NCBI GenBank assembly: GCA_025931135.1
Contig: JAICNR010000001.1
Span: forward strand, 1-59,999
Reading direction: 5' to 3'
DNA length: 59,999 bases
DNA from: Gemmatimonadota bacterium
Lineage (GTDB): Bacteria > Gemmatimonadota > Gemmatimonadetes > JACCXV01 > JAHWKZ01
Part shown: piece after piece, positions 43,773 to 52,776 of the stretch
How the letters are laid out: each line of letters starts with the position of its first letter
How positions within the stretch are numbered: the first letter of the stretch is position 1
Program-made: the position numbers and the translations under genes
The notes under the pieces: model-generated
What the model saw: the letters and a program-made list of their open reading frames with translations, nothing else
What the model was told of the DNA's origin: nothing
Database searches by the model: none

Positions 43773-45362
43773 ATGACGATCCGCCGCCTGCGCGCCCTTG
43801 TATCGGCGCTCGCGCTCGCCTCCACTCTGACGGCGCTCGCTGCGCCTCTGGCGGCCCAGTCCATCCCGCCCGCCTCGACCGAGCTCCGCTACCGTGTGGA
43901 GCTCGGCGATCAGATGGACGACCGGTTTCGGGTCGTGCTCACCGTTGACGGTCTGACGGAAGAGAGCGCTGTGCTCCAGTTCGCCGCCACCGCTCCGGGA
44001 ACCTACCAGATCATGGACGTGGGCCGCTTCGTCGAGGATCTACGGGTGACCGACGCAGCGGGTCGGGAGATTCCCGTCGAGCGCGTCTCGACGAACCAGT
44101 GGCGGATCAGCGCTCCTGCGGACGCGCGCGAGATCGCGTATCGCATCGCGGAGACATTTGACACGCCGGTCGAGGAGCACCCGGTCTATCCCATGGCGGG
44201 CACCTCGATCGAGGCCGACCACATGCTCTTCAACGCCCACGCGGTGCTCGCGTTCCCGACCGGCATGCAGGACGCGCCCGTCCGGCTCGAGCTGTCCGTC
44301 CCCGAGGGGTGGACGGTGGGTACCGCCCTCCAGAAGGACGCATCGGGGAGCTACGTCGCCGAGGACTACGACTTCCTCGTCGACTCGCCGATCCTCGCGG
44401 GCAGCACGCTGACGGTCGCGAGAACCGATGTTGGCGGCGCGTCGGTCGAGATCTATACGTACGCGAAAACGGGCGAGATCCGCTCCGACATGCTGCTCGA
44501 GTCGATGGCGGCGATGCTGAACGCGTCCGCGGACTTCCTCGGCGGGTTGCCGGTCGACCGCTACGTCTTCCTCTATCACTTCGAGGACCCTCCCAAGCAG
44601 GGCGTCGCGTACGGCGCCTGGGAGCACTCCTACTCGAGCGAATACGTGCTGCCTGAGGCGCCGTGGTCGGGAGCCTACGGCGACGCGATCACGGACATAG
44701 CGGCGCACGAGTTCCTGCACATCGTGACACCGCTGAACATCCATAGCGAGATCATCGAGCACTTCGATTTCGAGACCCCTGTTCCGTCGCGCCATCTGTG
44801 GCTGTACGAGGGCGTCACCGAGTGGGGCTCGCACATGGTGCAGCTCCGCGCGGGGCTCAAGCCGCTGGACGCGTATCTCGTGGAGATGGCGCAGAAGATC
44901 GCCGCCGACCGGTCCCAGTTCGATCCGACCTATCCGCTCGAGAGGCTGGCGCTGACGTCCTATGGTGACGAGGGGCAGGCGCAGTACGGGAACATCTACA
45001 TGCGGGGGGCGCTGGTGGCTGGGCTCCTGGACATCCGGCTGCTGGAGCTCTCGAGCGGCGAGATGGACCTGCAGGACCTGCTGCTCGCCCTCATGGATCG
45101 GTACGGCAAGAGCCAGCCGTTCGACGACGCCAGCTTCCACCAGGTGGTCGTAGAGCTGACGTTTCCCGAGATCGGCGATTTCCTGCAGAAGTACGTAGTG
45201 GCCGCCGAGCCGCTCCCCATCGCCGAGTACTACGGCAAGCTGGGGATCGACTATGACCCCGCGGGGCCGAGCTTCACGGTCCGGGAGAACCCGACGGCTG
45301 AGCAGGCAGCCCTGCGCGCGGCATGGATGGAGAGCCGCGCCCCGCGGCCCGCCTCTCGCTGA
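43773..45362 (+). CDS. M61 family zinc metallopeptidase
   Basis: A 529-aa secreted peptidase. A signal peptide (MTIRRLRALVSALALAST, cleavage near AAQ/S), an N-terminal beta domain and the zinc-site motif HEFLH (312-316) with third ligand Glu350 in GVTEWGSHM define the glycyl-aminopeptidase family M61. ATG 43773 has AAGGAG 8 bases upstream. The usual C-terminal PDZ domain of M61 proteins is not apparent; the chain ends soon after the catalytic domain. It lies convergent with the AGCS symporter, 33 bases apart. Confidence 0.9.
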   Translation: MTIRRLRALVSALALASTLTALAAPLAAQSIPPASTELRYRVELGDQMDDRFRVVLTVDGLTEESAVLQFAATAPGTYQIMDVGRFVEDLRVTDAAGREIPVERVSTNQWRISAPADAREIAYRIAETFDTPVEEHPVYPMAGTSIEADHMLFNAHAVLAFPTGMQDAPVRLELSVPEGWTVGTALQKDASGSYVAEDYDFLVDSPILAGSTLTVARTDVGGASVEIYTYAKTGEIRSDMLLESMAAMLNASADFLGGLPVDRYVFLYHFEDPPKQGVAYGAWEHSYSSEYVLPEAPWSGAYGDAITDIAAHEFLHIVTPLNIHSEIIEHFDFETPVPSRHLWLYEGVTEWGSHMVQLRAGLKPLDAYLVEMAQKIAADRSQFDPTYPLERLALTSYGDEGQAQYGNIYMRGALVAGLLDIRLLELSSGEMDLQDLLLALMDRYGKSQPFDDASFHQVVVELTFPEIGDFLQKYVVAAEPLPIAEYYGKLGIDYDPAGPSFTVRENPTAEQAALRAAWMESRAPRPASR

Positions 45363-45395
45363 CGAACCGCAGGCTATCGAATCGTCGACGACGGC

Positions 45396-47159
45396 TCAGT
45401 GCGCCGACTTCCGCTTCCCCGCCTTGACCTCCTCTCGCGCCCGCTTGTGGGCCTCGTAGTTTTCGATCCAAGGCTTGCGCGCGAAGTAGGAATCGGTCAA
45501 CTCCTTCACCTTCGGTGACAGCAGGATGAGCGCCAGCAGGTTAGGCAGGATCACCACGCCCAGGAACACGTCACCGAGCGCCCAGATCGCGGCCAGGGGG
45601 ACGACCGCACCGATGAAGTGCATGATCACGTACACGACCTTGTATGGCACGATCGCGCTCTTGCCGAAGAGGTAATAGGCGCACCTGTCGCCGTAGTAGG
45701 ACCACGAGATCGCGGTCGAGATCGCGAACAGGGCGACCGACAGGAGCACGATGAAGTCGCCCCAGGTACCCGGAAGCCCGTGCTCGAATCCCAGCATCGT
45801 GAGCGGGGCTCCGCTCTCCACCGCCGGACCCCAGAGCGTGGTGAACTCCTCCCCGTCCGCGGAAGTGGCGACCCCACGACGCGGATCGATCGAGCCCGAG
45901 AACGGCTGCGTCATCTCCGCATCCTCGTAGAGCTCGGTCAGCGCGACCTCATGCCAGGCGATCATCGGGGAACCTGGCGCGGTGGACGTCGGTCGGCCGG
46001 CCTCGAACGCGAGCGCTTCGCCTGGCGTCGCGACACCGCTGTATCCTCCGCGCTCGTTCTGGGACACGTACGACATGTCGCCGCCACTCAGCGAGATTTG
46101 CGTCGTGACCGTGTCGTCCCACACGCCGGTGTTGATGATCACGAGCGCCGTCATCGTGCAGATCACGATCGTATCGATGAAAGGCTCCAGGAGCGCGACC
46201 ACACCCTCGGACACCGGCTCGTCGGTCTTCGCGGCCGCGTGGGCGATCGGCGCCGAGCCCTGCCCTGCCTCGTTCGAGAACAGCCCACGGCGGACGCCCC
46301 ACATCATCGTCGTGAGGAACACTCCCAATCCGGTTCCCGCGATTCCCGCCGTGGGGTTGAACGCCTCGCGGAAGATGAGTCCGAGGCTGGGAATGAAGGT
46401 CTGGTAGTTGACGATCAGGATGAACGCCGCCCCGGCGACGTAGATGACCGCCATCAGCGGCGCCAGCACCGCCGTCACGCTCCCGATCCGTCGGATCCCG
46501 CCGATGATCACCGAGAAGACGAGGAGCGAGGTCACGAGACCCGTGATCCAGACCGGCACCCCGTACGTCGTTTCCATAGAGTCCGCGATCGTGTTCGCCT
46601 GGATTGCGTTGCCGGTCATGAACGCGGTGGTTCCCAGCAGCACCGCGAACAAAATGGCCATCGGCCTCCACTTGGGACCCAGCCCGCGCTCGATGTAGTA
46701 CATCGGGCCCCCCGCCACCGTCCCTTCCCACTTGGTCGGGTCCTGATCGGGCCCCGTCACGCTGCGGTAATGTTGAGCGAGCGTGACTTCCGTGAACTTC
46801 GTCGCCATCCCCAGAAACGCGGTCACCCACATCCAGAACAGCGCTCCCGGACCGCCCCAGTGGATCGCAATCGCTACGCCCGCGATGTTCCCGATCCCCA
46901 CGGTGGCCGAGAGGGCGGTCGTCAGGGCCTGAAAATGGGAAACGTCACCGGGCTCGTCGGGGTCGTCGTACTTGCCGCTCGTCACCGCGAAGCCGTGGCC
47001 GAGCCGGCGAAGCTGGACGAAACCCAGGTATAGAGTCAGCCATACCCCTGTCCCGATCAGCGCGATCACGACGATCGGCAGGAGCTCACCGCCGAAGCGG
47101 AATCCGGTGCCCCAGACGATCCCATCCAGGTAATCGACGATCCGCTCGAAGGTTTCCAT
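45396..47159 (-). CDS. Alanine/glycine:cation symporter (AGCS) with extra loop
   Basis: A 587-aa LeuT-fold Na+ or H+ symporter for alanine/glycine. It shows VWGTGF near the start, ATVGIGNIAGVA, GGPMYYIERGLG, and the late signature ISTAISWSYYGDRCAYYLFG. About 105 residues with no counterpart in ordinary family members (about 450-480 aa) are inserted between the helix ending NTGVWDD and FEHGLPG (roughly 45800-46115). The insert is polar and soluble-looking and is predicted to face outside. The C-terminus is basic. ATG 47159 starts a clean membrane domain. Confidence 0.92.
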   Translation of the reverse strand: METFERIVDYLDGIVWGTGFRFGGELLPIVVIALIGTGVWLTLYLGFVQLRRLGHGFAVTSGKYDDPDEPGDVSHFQALTTALSATVGIGNIAGVAIAIHWGGPGALFWMWVTAFLGMATKFTEVTLAQHYRSVTGPDQDPTKWEGTVAGGPMYYIERGLGPKWRPMAILFAVLLGTTAFMTGNAIQANTIADSMETTYGVPVWITGLVTSLLVFSVIIGGIRRIGSVTAVLAPLMAVIYVAGAAFILIVNYQTFIPSLGLIFREAFNPTAGIAGTGLGVFLTTMMWGVRRGLFSNEAGQGSAPIAHAAAKTDEPVSEGVVALLEPFIDTIVICTMTALVIINTGVWDDTVTTQISLSGGDMSYVSQNERGGYSGVATPGEALAFEAGRPTSTAPGSPMIAWHEVALTELYEDAEMTQPFSGSIDPRRGVATSADGEEFTTLWGPAVESGAPLTMLGFEHGLPGTWGDFIVLLSVALFAISTAISWSYYGDRCAYYLFGKSAIVPYKVVYVIMHFIGAVVPLAAIWALGDVFLGVVILPNLLALILLSPKVKELTDSYFARKPWIENYEAHKRAREEVKAGKRKSAH

Positions 47160-47187
47160 TCCGTCTCCCTAGCAGGTGGTCAAGGTT

Positions 47188-47346
47188 GCAGGGCGTTCAA
47201 AATGGCTCGGCACCCACCTTCGGTGGGTACCCGAGGCGCGCGACGAGTGGATTCCGAGGCGTACGATCTGTACACCGCAGGAAGACAGGAGGAGCGGAAA
47301 CCCGCAGGACCCACTTCGTGGGTACCCCCCATTTTCAACGCCCTGC
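47188..47346. repeat. MITE-like inverted-repeat element with two hairpins
   Basis: Terminal arms GCAGGGCGTTCAAAATGG (47188-47205) and its near-perfect reverse complement (47329-47346; 17 of 18 positions pair) enclose 123 bases. Inside are two similar hairpins: ACCCACC-TTC-GGTGGGT (47212-47228) and ACCCAC-TTC-GTGGGT (47309-47323), each followed by ACCC. No open reading frame of note. The right arm touches the stop codon of the CtlX-like gene. The arms resemble the GGGCTGTTGAAAA-type ends common in small bacterial repeats, a similarity recalled, not searched. It may be a non-autonomous mobile element or act as a terminator between genes. Confidence 0.65.
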
Positions 47347-48242
47347 TAGTAGAGTTCGGCGATCATGCACCTCGCGCTGCCGCCGCCGTGCGTCTCGATC
47401 GTGGTGAGGTCCGCGTGGACGAGATCCGCCCGAGAACCGAGAAGGTCGCGCTGTTCGTCGGTGAAGGCCCGGAAGGCCCGGTCGGACATCACGACCAGCC
47501 TTTCGCCCTTGTCACTCTCCAGCTCCAGCACGTTTCCACAGAACGCCTCCATCTGTTCCAACGAGATGTCGATCGTCTCGTGTCCACTCTCGGCCAGCGT
47601 GGCCAGGAGTTCCGGGCGCTCGAGCGAATCGATGGCTTCCACGCACAGGACCGCCCAATCGATCCCCACGCTCAGAACGACATTCGTGTGATAGATCGGG
47701 CGATCCGCGGCGTCGGTGGCCCGGAAGATAACGGGTTCATATCCCATCCGCTCCGCCCACTCTTCAACGAGACGCCTGTCGGTGCGCGGCGACTCACTTG
47801 CATACACGATCCGTGCACGCTCGTCAATCACGAGACTGCCGGTCCCTTCCAGGTACCGTCCCTCTTCTTCGGACGCGGTCAGATCGACGACGAGCGGGTA
47901 GCTGCCCCGCAGCGAGGCGACGATCTCCGCCCGCCGCTCGAGGCGCCGGCTCGGCGCCATCATCGGATACAGGACGAGCGTTCCGCCGGCATGGGTCGAA
48001 AACCAGTTGTTGGGGAAAACGGCGTCCGGCGACTCGCGGTTGGCCGCCGCCGCCCGCCAAACCACCTCCACACCGCGCGCTTCCAGAATCTCGCGCAGGC
48101 GGGCGAACTCCTCGCGGGCGGCGATCTCGATCGCCTGCGGCGACTCGTCGCCGGGGGGGCGCTGGAAGGCGTTGTCGGCGACCGTCTCGGGGTTCGAGCG
48201 GAAGCCGACGGGCTCGATCATGAGGACGCGGCGCGCCGGCAT
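47346..48242 (-). CDS. CtlX-like amidinotransferase-family hydrolase
   Basis: A 298-aa pentein-fold enzyme resembling citrulline-utilisation hydrolase CtlX / arginine deiminase relatives. PDAVFPNNWFSTHAGG supplies substrate-guanidinium contacts, the general-base region follows, and the catalytic Cys292 lies in THGGGSARCMIAELY. It should hydrolyse a guanidino or ureido compound such as citrulline; activity is inferred from family only. ATG 48242 (MPARRVLMIEP). It is preceded by the amidohydrolase/NTF2 run with a 34-base gap. Confidence 0.85.
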   Translation of the reverse strand: MPARRVLMIEPVGFRSNPETVADNAFQRPPGDESPQAIEIAAREEFARLREILEARGVEVVWRAAAANRESPDAVFPNNWFSTHAGGTLVLYPMMAPSRRLERRAEIVASLRGSYPLVVDLTASEEEGRYLEGTGSLVIDERARIVYASESPRTDRRLVEEWAERMGYEPVIFRATDAADRPIYHTNVVLSVGIDWAVLCVEAIDSLERPELLATLAESGHETIDISLEQMEAFCGNVLELESDKGERLVVMSDRAFRAFTDEQRDLLGSRADLVHADLTTIETHGGGSARCMIAELY

Positions 48243-48276
48243 GCGCCGCAATCTAGCAGCGCGCCGGCGTCGACCG

Positions 48277-48804
48277 TCAGGGCAGGTACTCGGGCGGGAT
48301 CGGGCCGGCGCCGCTCTCTTCGTCCCACGCGATCCCGGCGATCCACCACCGCTCGCCGTCATGGACGAGCTGGAAGCTGTTGATCCCGCGGCCGAGGATC
48401 TGGTCCGATCGCCAGAAGTGCTTCTGGTAGGTGCTGAAGACGTGCGCGACGTCGCCGTAGCGAACGACCTCCGCCGAGACCTGCTCCTCCTGGAACCCCC
48501 GGTCGTTCTCCCCGCCCAGGGGCGGAGTCACGCCGTCGATCCAGACGATGAACTCCTCCGGCGACAGCACGTCGAACGCTCCCTGGCGCTGTTCCGTGTT
48601 CGGGACGAGGCGGGCCTCGGGAAGGAACAGGGAGCGGAAGCGCTCCCAGTCGAACGGCTGGCCGGGCTCGCGCGCGATCGCCGCGTACGCGGCGAGCACG
48701 ATCGCCTCGGGGCTCTCGACGTCGGAAGCTCGCGGGCCCGTCTGAGCGACGGCGGAAGCGGCGGCGCATAGGAACGCGAGCGCGAGGACGGCGGTCCGGA
48801 TCAT
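48277..48804 (-). CDS. Secreted NTF2-like protein
   Basis: A 175-aa exported protein with a signal peptide (MIRTAVLALAFLCAAASAVAQ) and an NTF2-like domain (AIVLAAYAAI, FRSLFLPEARLVP, EEFIVWIDGV, FQEEQVSAEVVRYGDVAHVFSTY in short form). Unknown role. ATG 48804 has a strong ribosome site (AAGGAGGGAC) and overlaps the stop of the upstream amidohydrolase (ATGA), so its level is tied to that enzyme. Confidence 0.8.
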   Translation of the reverse strand: MIRTAVLALAFLCAAASAVAQTGPRASDVESPEAIVLAAYAAIAREPGQPFDWERFRSLFLPEARLVPNTEQRQGAFDVLSPEEFIVWIDGVTPPLGGENDRGFQEEQVSAEVVRYGDVAHVFSTYQKHFWRSDQILGRGINSFQLVHDGERWWIAGIAWDEESGAGPIPPEYLP

Positions 48805-50249
48805 CGTCCCTCCTTGATTTCGGGTCGGAGCGGCGCTCCGCCGAGCTCCTCGGCGGAGGCGTCCATCATGGCCGCCAGGCGGTCGGCGTCCAACCAATTC
48901 CCGCGGGCCATGACGCCCGCGATCCTACTCGTGTTCGCGATCGAGGCCAGCGGATCGGCGTCCAGGATGACGAGATCTGCACGTTTACCGACCGCGATCG
49001 TCCCGAAGTCCGGATTCCCGTCGCCGAGCCATGCGGCTGGTGTCGCGGTTCCGGCGCGAAGCGCCTCCCACGAGGTGAGCCCTGCGTCCGACAGCGCCTG
49101 GAGCTCCCGGTGGAGCGTGAAGCCATAAAGGAGCATCCACTCTGGCGAGTCGGAGCCCGCCATGATCGGCGCGCCGGCGTCGGCCAGCGCGCGTATCACC
49201 GCGCTCCTCAACGCGACGAATCGCCGCCGTCGCTCTTCGCTCGGGAGTCTCTCCCGGAACTGTCGATGGCCGAGGAGGAGTTCGTCCCGGACCTCGGGCG
49301 ACACGAAGCGGACATCGGGGCTCTCCAGTATCGCCTCGTCGCTCCGCAGCTCCCCGAACGCGGTCACGAGGAAATGCTGGGTCGGAGTGCTCCAGACGCC
49401 CGCGTCCGCCACCGCCCGTGCGAGCGCCGGGATCCGGCTCTCGTCGGCATGGTCCAGGCTCTCCCATCCCTCCGGGCGCCAGACTCCGAGCCCGCTGATC
49501 CCGTGCGTGACCGGCGCACCCTCGAGGGCCAGGGCCTCCAGATACTCGTCCAGATGCTCGATCTGTATGCCCGCCTCGAGCGCGCGGTCGAGCCCGACAT
49601 CGGGGCCGACGTGGCCGATCACCCGCAGCCCGACCTCGTCCGCCGTCCGTACGACCGCGTCGAACACCTCGCGCGAGATCAGGAACGTCAGCTTCACGAA
49701 GTCGTACCCCGCAGCCGCGATCTCGCGTACGGCGGCCTCCGCCTCGTCGCCGTTCGTGACGGCACGGCCGTTGAAGACGGCGCCGAACGAGCGGCCCGCG
49801 AGTTGGGGCCCCGCCACCCACAGATCCGGTCCGAGCAGACGGCCATCCGCGATCCGCTCGCGAAGCTCGAGGTGACCGGGTCGCCCGATCGGGATCCGCG
49901 CGGTCGTGACACCGTTCGCCAGGATCACGGCGAGTTCCGCCGGTGCGTGGCGCTCCGCGATCCGGTCGTCCGAAAGGAGATGCGCGTGCATGTCGACGAG
50001 CCCCGGGATCAACCACTTGTCGCGCGCGTCGATGACCATCGCCCCGTCCGGCACGGACGTTCCGGCCGCGGGTCCGAGCGCTTCGATCCGGTCGCCGCGC
50101 ACCACGACCGTATAGTCCCGAAGAACCCGCTCGGTGTCCATCGGAATCACGTCGACATGGACGATCGCGATGGCGTCCACCGTCTTCACGACCGGCGGTG
50201 GCACGGGGATCGCCAGGGCGACCGCAGCCAGAATCGGCGCGCCGATCAC
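48801..50249 (-). CDS. Amidohydrolase family protein (second of a tandem pair)
   Basis: A 482-aa metal-dependent hydrolase. The HxH motif is GLVDMHAHLL, a candidate carbamylated Lys lies in DFVKLTF, with His in VIGHVGPD and IEHLDEY, and the final Asp in MAGSDSPEWM. The C-terminus returns to the beta-sandwich (DLVILDADPL). Such enzymes cleave imides, peptides or cyclic amides; the substrate is unknown. The start is GTG 50249, overlapping the stop of its paralogue (GTGA). A weak N-terminal hydrophobic stretch (PILAAVALAIP) may be a signal peptide. Confidence 0.88.
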   Translation of the reverse strand: MIGAPILAAVALAIPVPPPVVKTVDAIAIVHVDVIPMDTERVLRDYTVVVRGDRIEALGPAAGTSVPDGAMVIDARDKWLIPGLVDMHAHLLSDDRIAERHAPAELAVILANGVTTARIPIGRPGHLELRERIADGRLLGPDLWVAGPQLAGRSFGAVFNGRAVTNGDEAEAAVREIAAAGYDFVKLTFLISREVFDAVVRTADEVGLRVIGHVGPDVGLDRALEAGIQIEHLDEYLEALALEGAPVTHGISGLGVWRPEGWESLDHADESRIPALARAVADAGVWSTPTQHFLVTAFGELRSDEAILESPDVRFVSPEVRDELLLGHRQFRERLPSEERRRRFVALRSAVIRALADAGAPIMAGSDSPEWMLLYGFTLHRELQALSDAGLTSWEALRAGTATPAAWLGDGNPDFGTIAVGKRADLVILDADPLASIANTSRIAGVMARGNWLDADRLAAMMDASAEELGGAPLRPEIKEGR

Positions 50250-51604
50250 TGGATCTCCTGACCCGCGTACGCCTCGGCTACGGCCTGAAGGCGGCGGTCG
50301 ATCTCGTCGCGAGCCAGCCATCGACCCGCGACCATGACACCCTCGATCGAATCCACGTTCCCCACGTCATCGAGCGGGTTGGCTCGAAGGAGCACGAGGT
50401 CCGCCCGCTTGCCGGGCGCGACGGTACCGAAATCGTCCTCGTTCGCGAAGTACTCGCCCACGTTCCGTGTTCCGCTACTCAGCACCTCATACGGCGACAT
50501 GCCGGCCTGGGTCATTCGCCGGATCTCGCGGTGGAGCGAAAAGCCGGGAACGCTGAACTGTTGCGGAGCGTCGGTCCCCATGAGGATCCGGACTCCGCCG
50601 TCGTGGAGCGCTTCGAGGATCCGCAGCCGCGCGGCGATCAGCCGGCGGCTCTCCGCGAGATCGAAATCCGGCTCGGCCAGCCGCTGCTCGTGGATCGAGA
50701 TCCACTGCCGGACCTGCTCCGGCGGCGCGTAGCGGAGCTCGGGAAGCGTCCTCAGGCTGTCGAGGCCCGCGGTTCCGTACAGGGTCTCCCAGAGGACCTG
50801 CGTAGGGACGATCCACACGCCGGCCTCGCGCGAGATCTCCACCAGCTCGGCGAGCGCCGTCTCGTCGAGGGCGCCCTCGAACGTGCCGAGCTCCTGCTCG
50901 TAGCCGTCGATATGATCGAACGTCTCCTGGCCCATCTCGATCGCGTGGCGGAGTCCTACGGCCTCGGGCACGTGACCACCGAAGCGCATCCCGGTCTCGC
51001 GGGCAGCGCGCGCCATCGCGTCGTATTGCTCGAGCGTCAGGCCCGGATGGACCTTGAGCAGATCCCACCCCTCGGCCGCCTGCTGCCGCACACGCGCGTC
51101 CGCCTGCTCCGGCGAGCTGACCGATTGTCCGCTGAACGACGGGCCGGCCAGATAGAGGTTCGGTGCCACGATCTCCCCCCGCGTCGCGCGCGCCTTCAGG
51201 TCCAGCTGCCCTGGGTGACCGAGCATGCCCCGGACGGTCGTGATTCCGTTGGCCACGTAGAGGAAGAGGACGGCCTCGATGTGCTGCGCAGGCGCCTGGG
51301 GCGGTGGGATGTGGCCGTGCATCTCGGCGAGCCCCGGCATCAGGAACCTGCCGTCCCCCTCGATCCGGAGCGCGCCGGCCGGCACTGGAGTCGTGGCGAC
51401 GGGCCCCATCGCGACGATCCGCCCTCCGTCGACGACGACCGTCTGGTCGGCCAGCACGCGCTCGCTGTCCATCGGCAGGACGTCGACGCCGACGAACGCT
51501 TGCACGGTGTCCGGCGAGGCCGCCCCGGAGTCGGGCGCCGCGTCCGCGCAGGCAGGAAGGCCGATGAGGAGCGGAAGCAGGGCGATCGCGAAACTGCCGC
51601 GCAC
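50246..51604 (-). CDS. Lipoprotein amidohydrolase (first of a tandem pair)
   Basis: A 452-aa amidohydrolase with a lipoprotein signal (VRGSFAIALLPLLIGLPAC, lipobox LPAC). HxH motif in GLAEMHGHIP, a candidate Lys in DLLKVHPG, His in FGGHVPE and TFDHIDGY, catalytic Asp in MGTDAP. The overall design and order of motifs match the next gene, so the two are tandem paralogues. GTG 51604 has AAGGAG 8 bases upstream. First gene of a four-gene run ending at the CtlX-like gene. Confidence 0.88.
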   Translation of the reverse strand: MRGSFAIALLPLLIGLPACADAAPDSGAASPDTVQAFVGVDVLPMDSERVLADQTVVVDGGRIVAMGPVATTPVPAGALRIEGDGRFLMPGLAEMHGHIPPPQAPAQHIEAVLFLYVANGITTVRGMLGHPGQLDLKARATRGEIVAPNLYLAGPSFSGQSVSSPEQADARVRQQAAEGWDLLKVHPGLTLEQYDAMARAARETGMRFGGHVPEAVGLRHAIEMGQETFDHIDGYEQELGTFEGALDETALAELVEISREAGVWIVPTQVLWETLYGTAGLDSLRTLPELRYAPPEQVRQWISIHEQRLAEPDFDLAESRRLIAARLRILEALHDGGVRILMGTDAPQQFSVPGFSLHREIRRMTQAGMSPYEVLSSGTRNVGEYFANEDDFGTVAPGKRADLVLLRANPLDDVGNVDSIEGVMVAGRWLARDEIDRRLQAVAEAYAGQEIQ

Positions 51605-51783
51605 GGAGGCACTCCTTTCGAGCGGGGAACCGGAAAGCCGGGGGCGCCCGGCGGTACACGAGGGAATACGCCGCCCAAGGCCTTTCCGTTCAAGCAAGAT
51701 CGCCGCGCCTGGTCGACGCGACCGCCGCTCGGTACGATTCGACCCAGCCCCTCTCCTCGGCTCAATACGTTGCGAGGCCCCTC
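51605..51783. other. Divergent intergenic region
   Basis: 179 bases between the lipoprotein amidohydrolase and the S9 remnant. It must hold the amidohydrolase promoter. A TTGAAC followed after 17 bases by CGTATT on the minus strand is a weak candidate only. Confidence 0.35.
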
Positions 51784-52689
51784 ATGCGCGCGCTCCTCAA
51801 GGTCACGTTCCTCCTCTCCCTACTGTCGGTGCCGGCTCGCACGCCCGCGCAGGAGGCCACACAGGTTCCGGACGAAGCGGACATCCCCAAGCCGGTTCCG
51901 GCGGAGATTTCGCTAGCCGGGGCGGAGCGGCCCGACATCGCCCGGTTCCTCAACGTCCGGTCCGCATCCGCACCTTCGCTCTCCCCCGATGGCGGCCGGC
52001 TCGCCTTCCGCACCTCGCTCACGGGCCAGCCACATCTGTGGGTCGTGAACGCGACCGGGGGTGGGCCGCATCAGTTGACGTTCGGTGAGTCGGTGACATT
52101 CCACGCGTGGTCTCCCCGCGGCGACTGGTTCGTCTACGGGTCGGATCGCGGGGGCAAGGAGCGTGAGGGGTTCTGGCTGATCTCTCCCGATGGAACCAGG
52201 GAGCGCGAACTGCTTCCGCCATTCGAGGCGTTTCGGGTCTTCGGCGGATTCACCCGAGATAGCCGTCACATCTTCTATTCCACGACGCAGCGCACGGGGG
52301 TCGAATTCGACATTCATCGGCTCGACGTCGAGACCGGTGAAGACGTCGAAGTTCTCTCAGGGCGACGCGGCCTCTACGTCAGGTCGATCGCTCCCGACGG
52401 CTCCAGGATAATCCTCTCGGAAAGCCGGGGTGAGGACGCGAACGACGTTCTCCTCTTCGATGTCGCGACGGGAGACGTCGACATCCTGTTCGCACCCGAC
52501 GATCGAGCCGGCTACGTCGCCTTCGCCTGGCAACCCGACGCCGGCGGTTTCTAAATGTCGACGGACCAGGACCGCGAGCATTACGGCCTGGCGCGCTACG
52601 ACATCGGAAGCCGGGCATTGGATTGGGTCGAGGCGCCGGACAGGGACGTGGTGCCACCGTGGCGGCGATTTCCGTGGTCGGCCCAGTGA
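51784..52689 (+). pseudogene. Decayed S9-type (prolyl oligopeptidase-like) peptidase, 5' part
   Basis: A signal peptide (MRALLKVTFLLSLLSVPAR) and an S9 beta-propeller (PSLSPDGGRLAFRTS, GQPHLWVVN, SPRGDWFVYGSDRGG, FWLISPDGTRE) run to an in-frame TAA at 52552-52554. Immediately after it the same frame continues as propeller sequence (STDQDREHYGLARYDIG, as in S9 members) to a TGA at 52687, with likely further frame loss in its last 20 codons. The alpha/beta-hydrolase catalytic domain of about 250 residues is absent. The TAA probably arose from a Tyr codon. The gene is truncated and non-functional, unless the N-terminal 256 residues act alone. Confidence 0.78.
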
Positions 52690-52718
52690 ACCGGGAGTCT
52701 CGGCCCGTTCGCCGACAA

Positions 52719-52776
52719 CTTAATGCAATACTTTATATATGCTGTACATATCGTTGTAAGTAAAGCGGTTATTTGA
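52719..52776. promoter_or_regulatory. AT-rich segment upstream of the glycosyltransferase gene
   Basis: 58 bases of about 30% G+C by eye, including ACTTTATATATGC and TACATATCG, in sequence otherwise about two thirds G+C. It sits exactly between the S9 remnant and the following start codon. It may hold the promoter of the next gene or mark a deletion/insertion junction. Confidence 0.45.
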
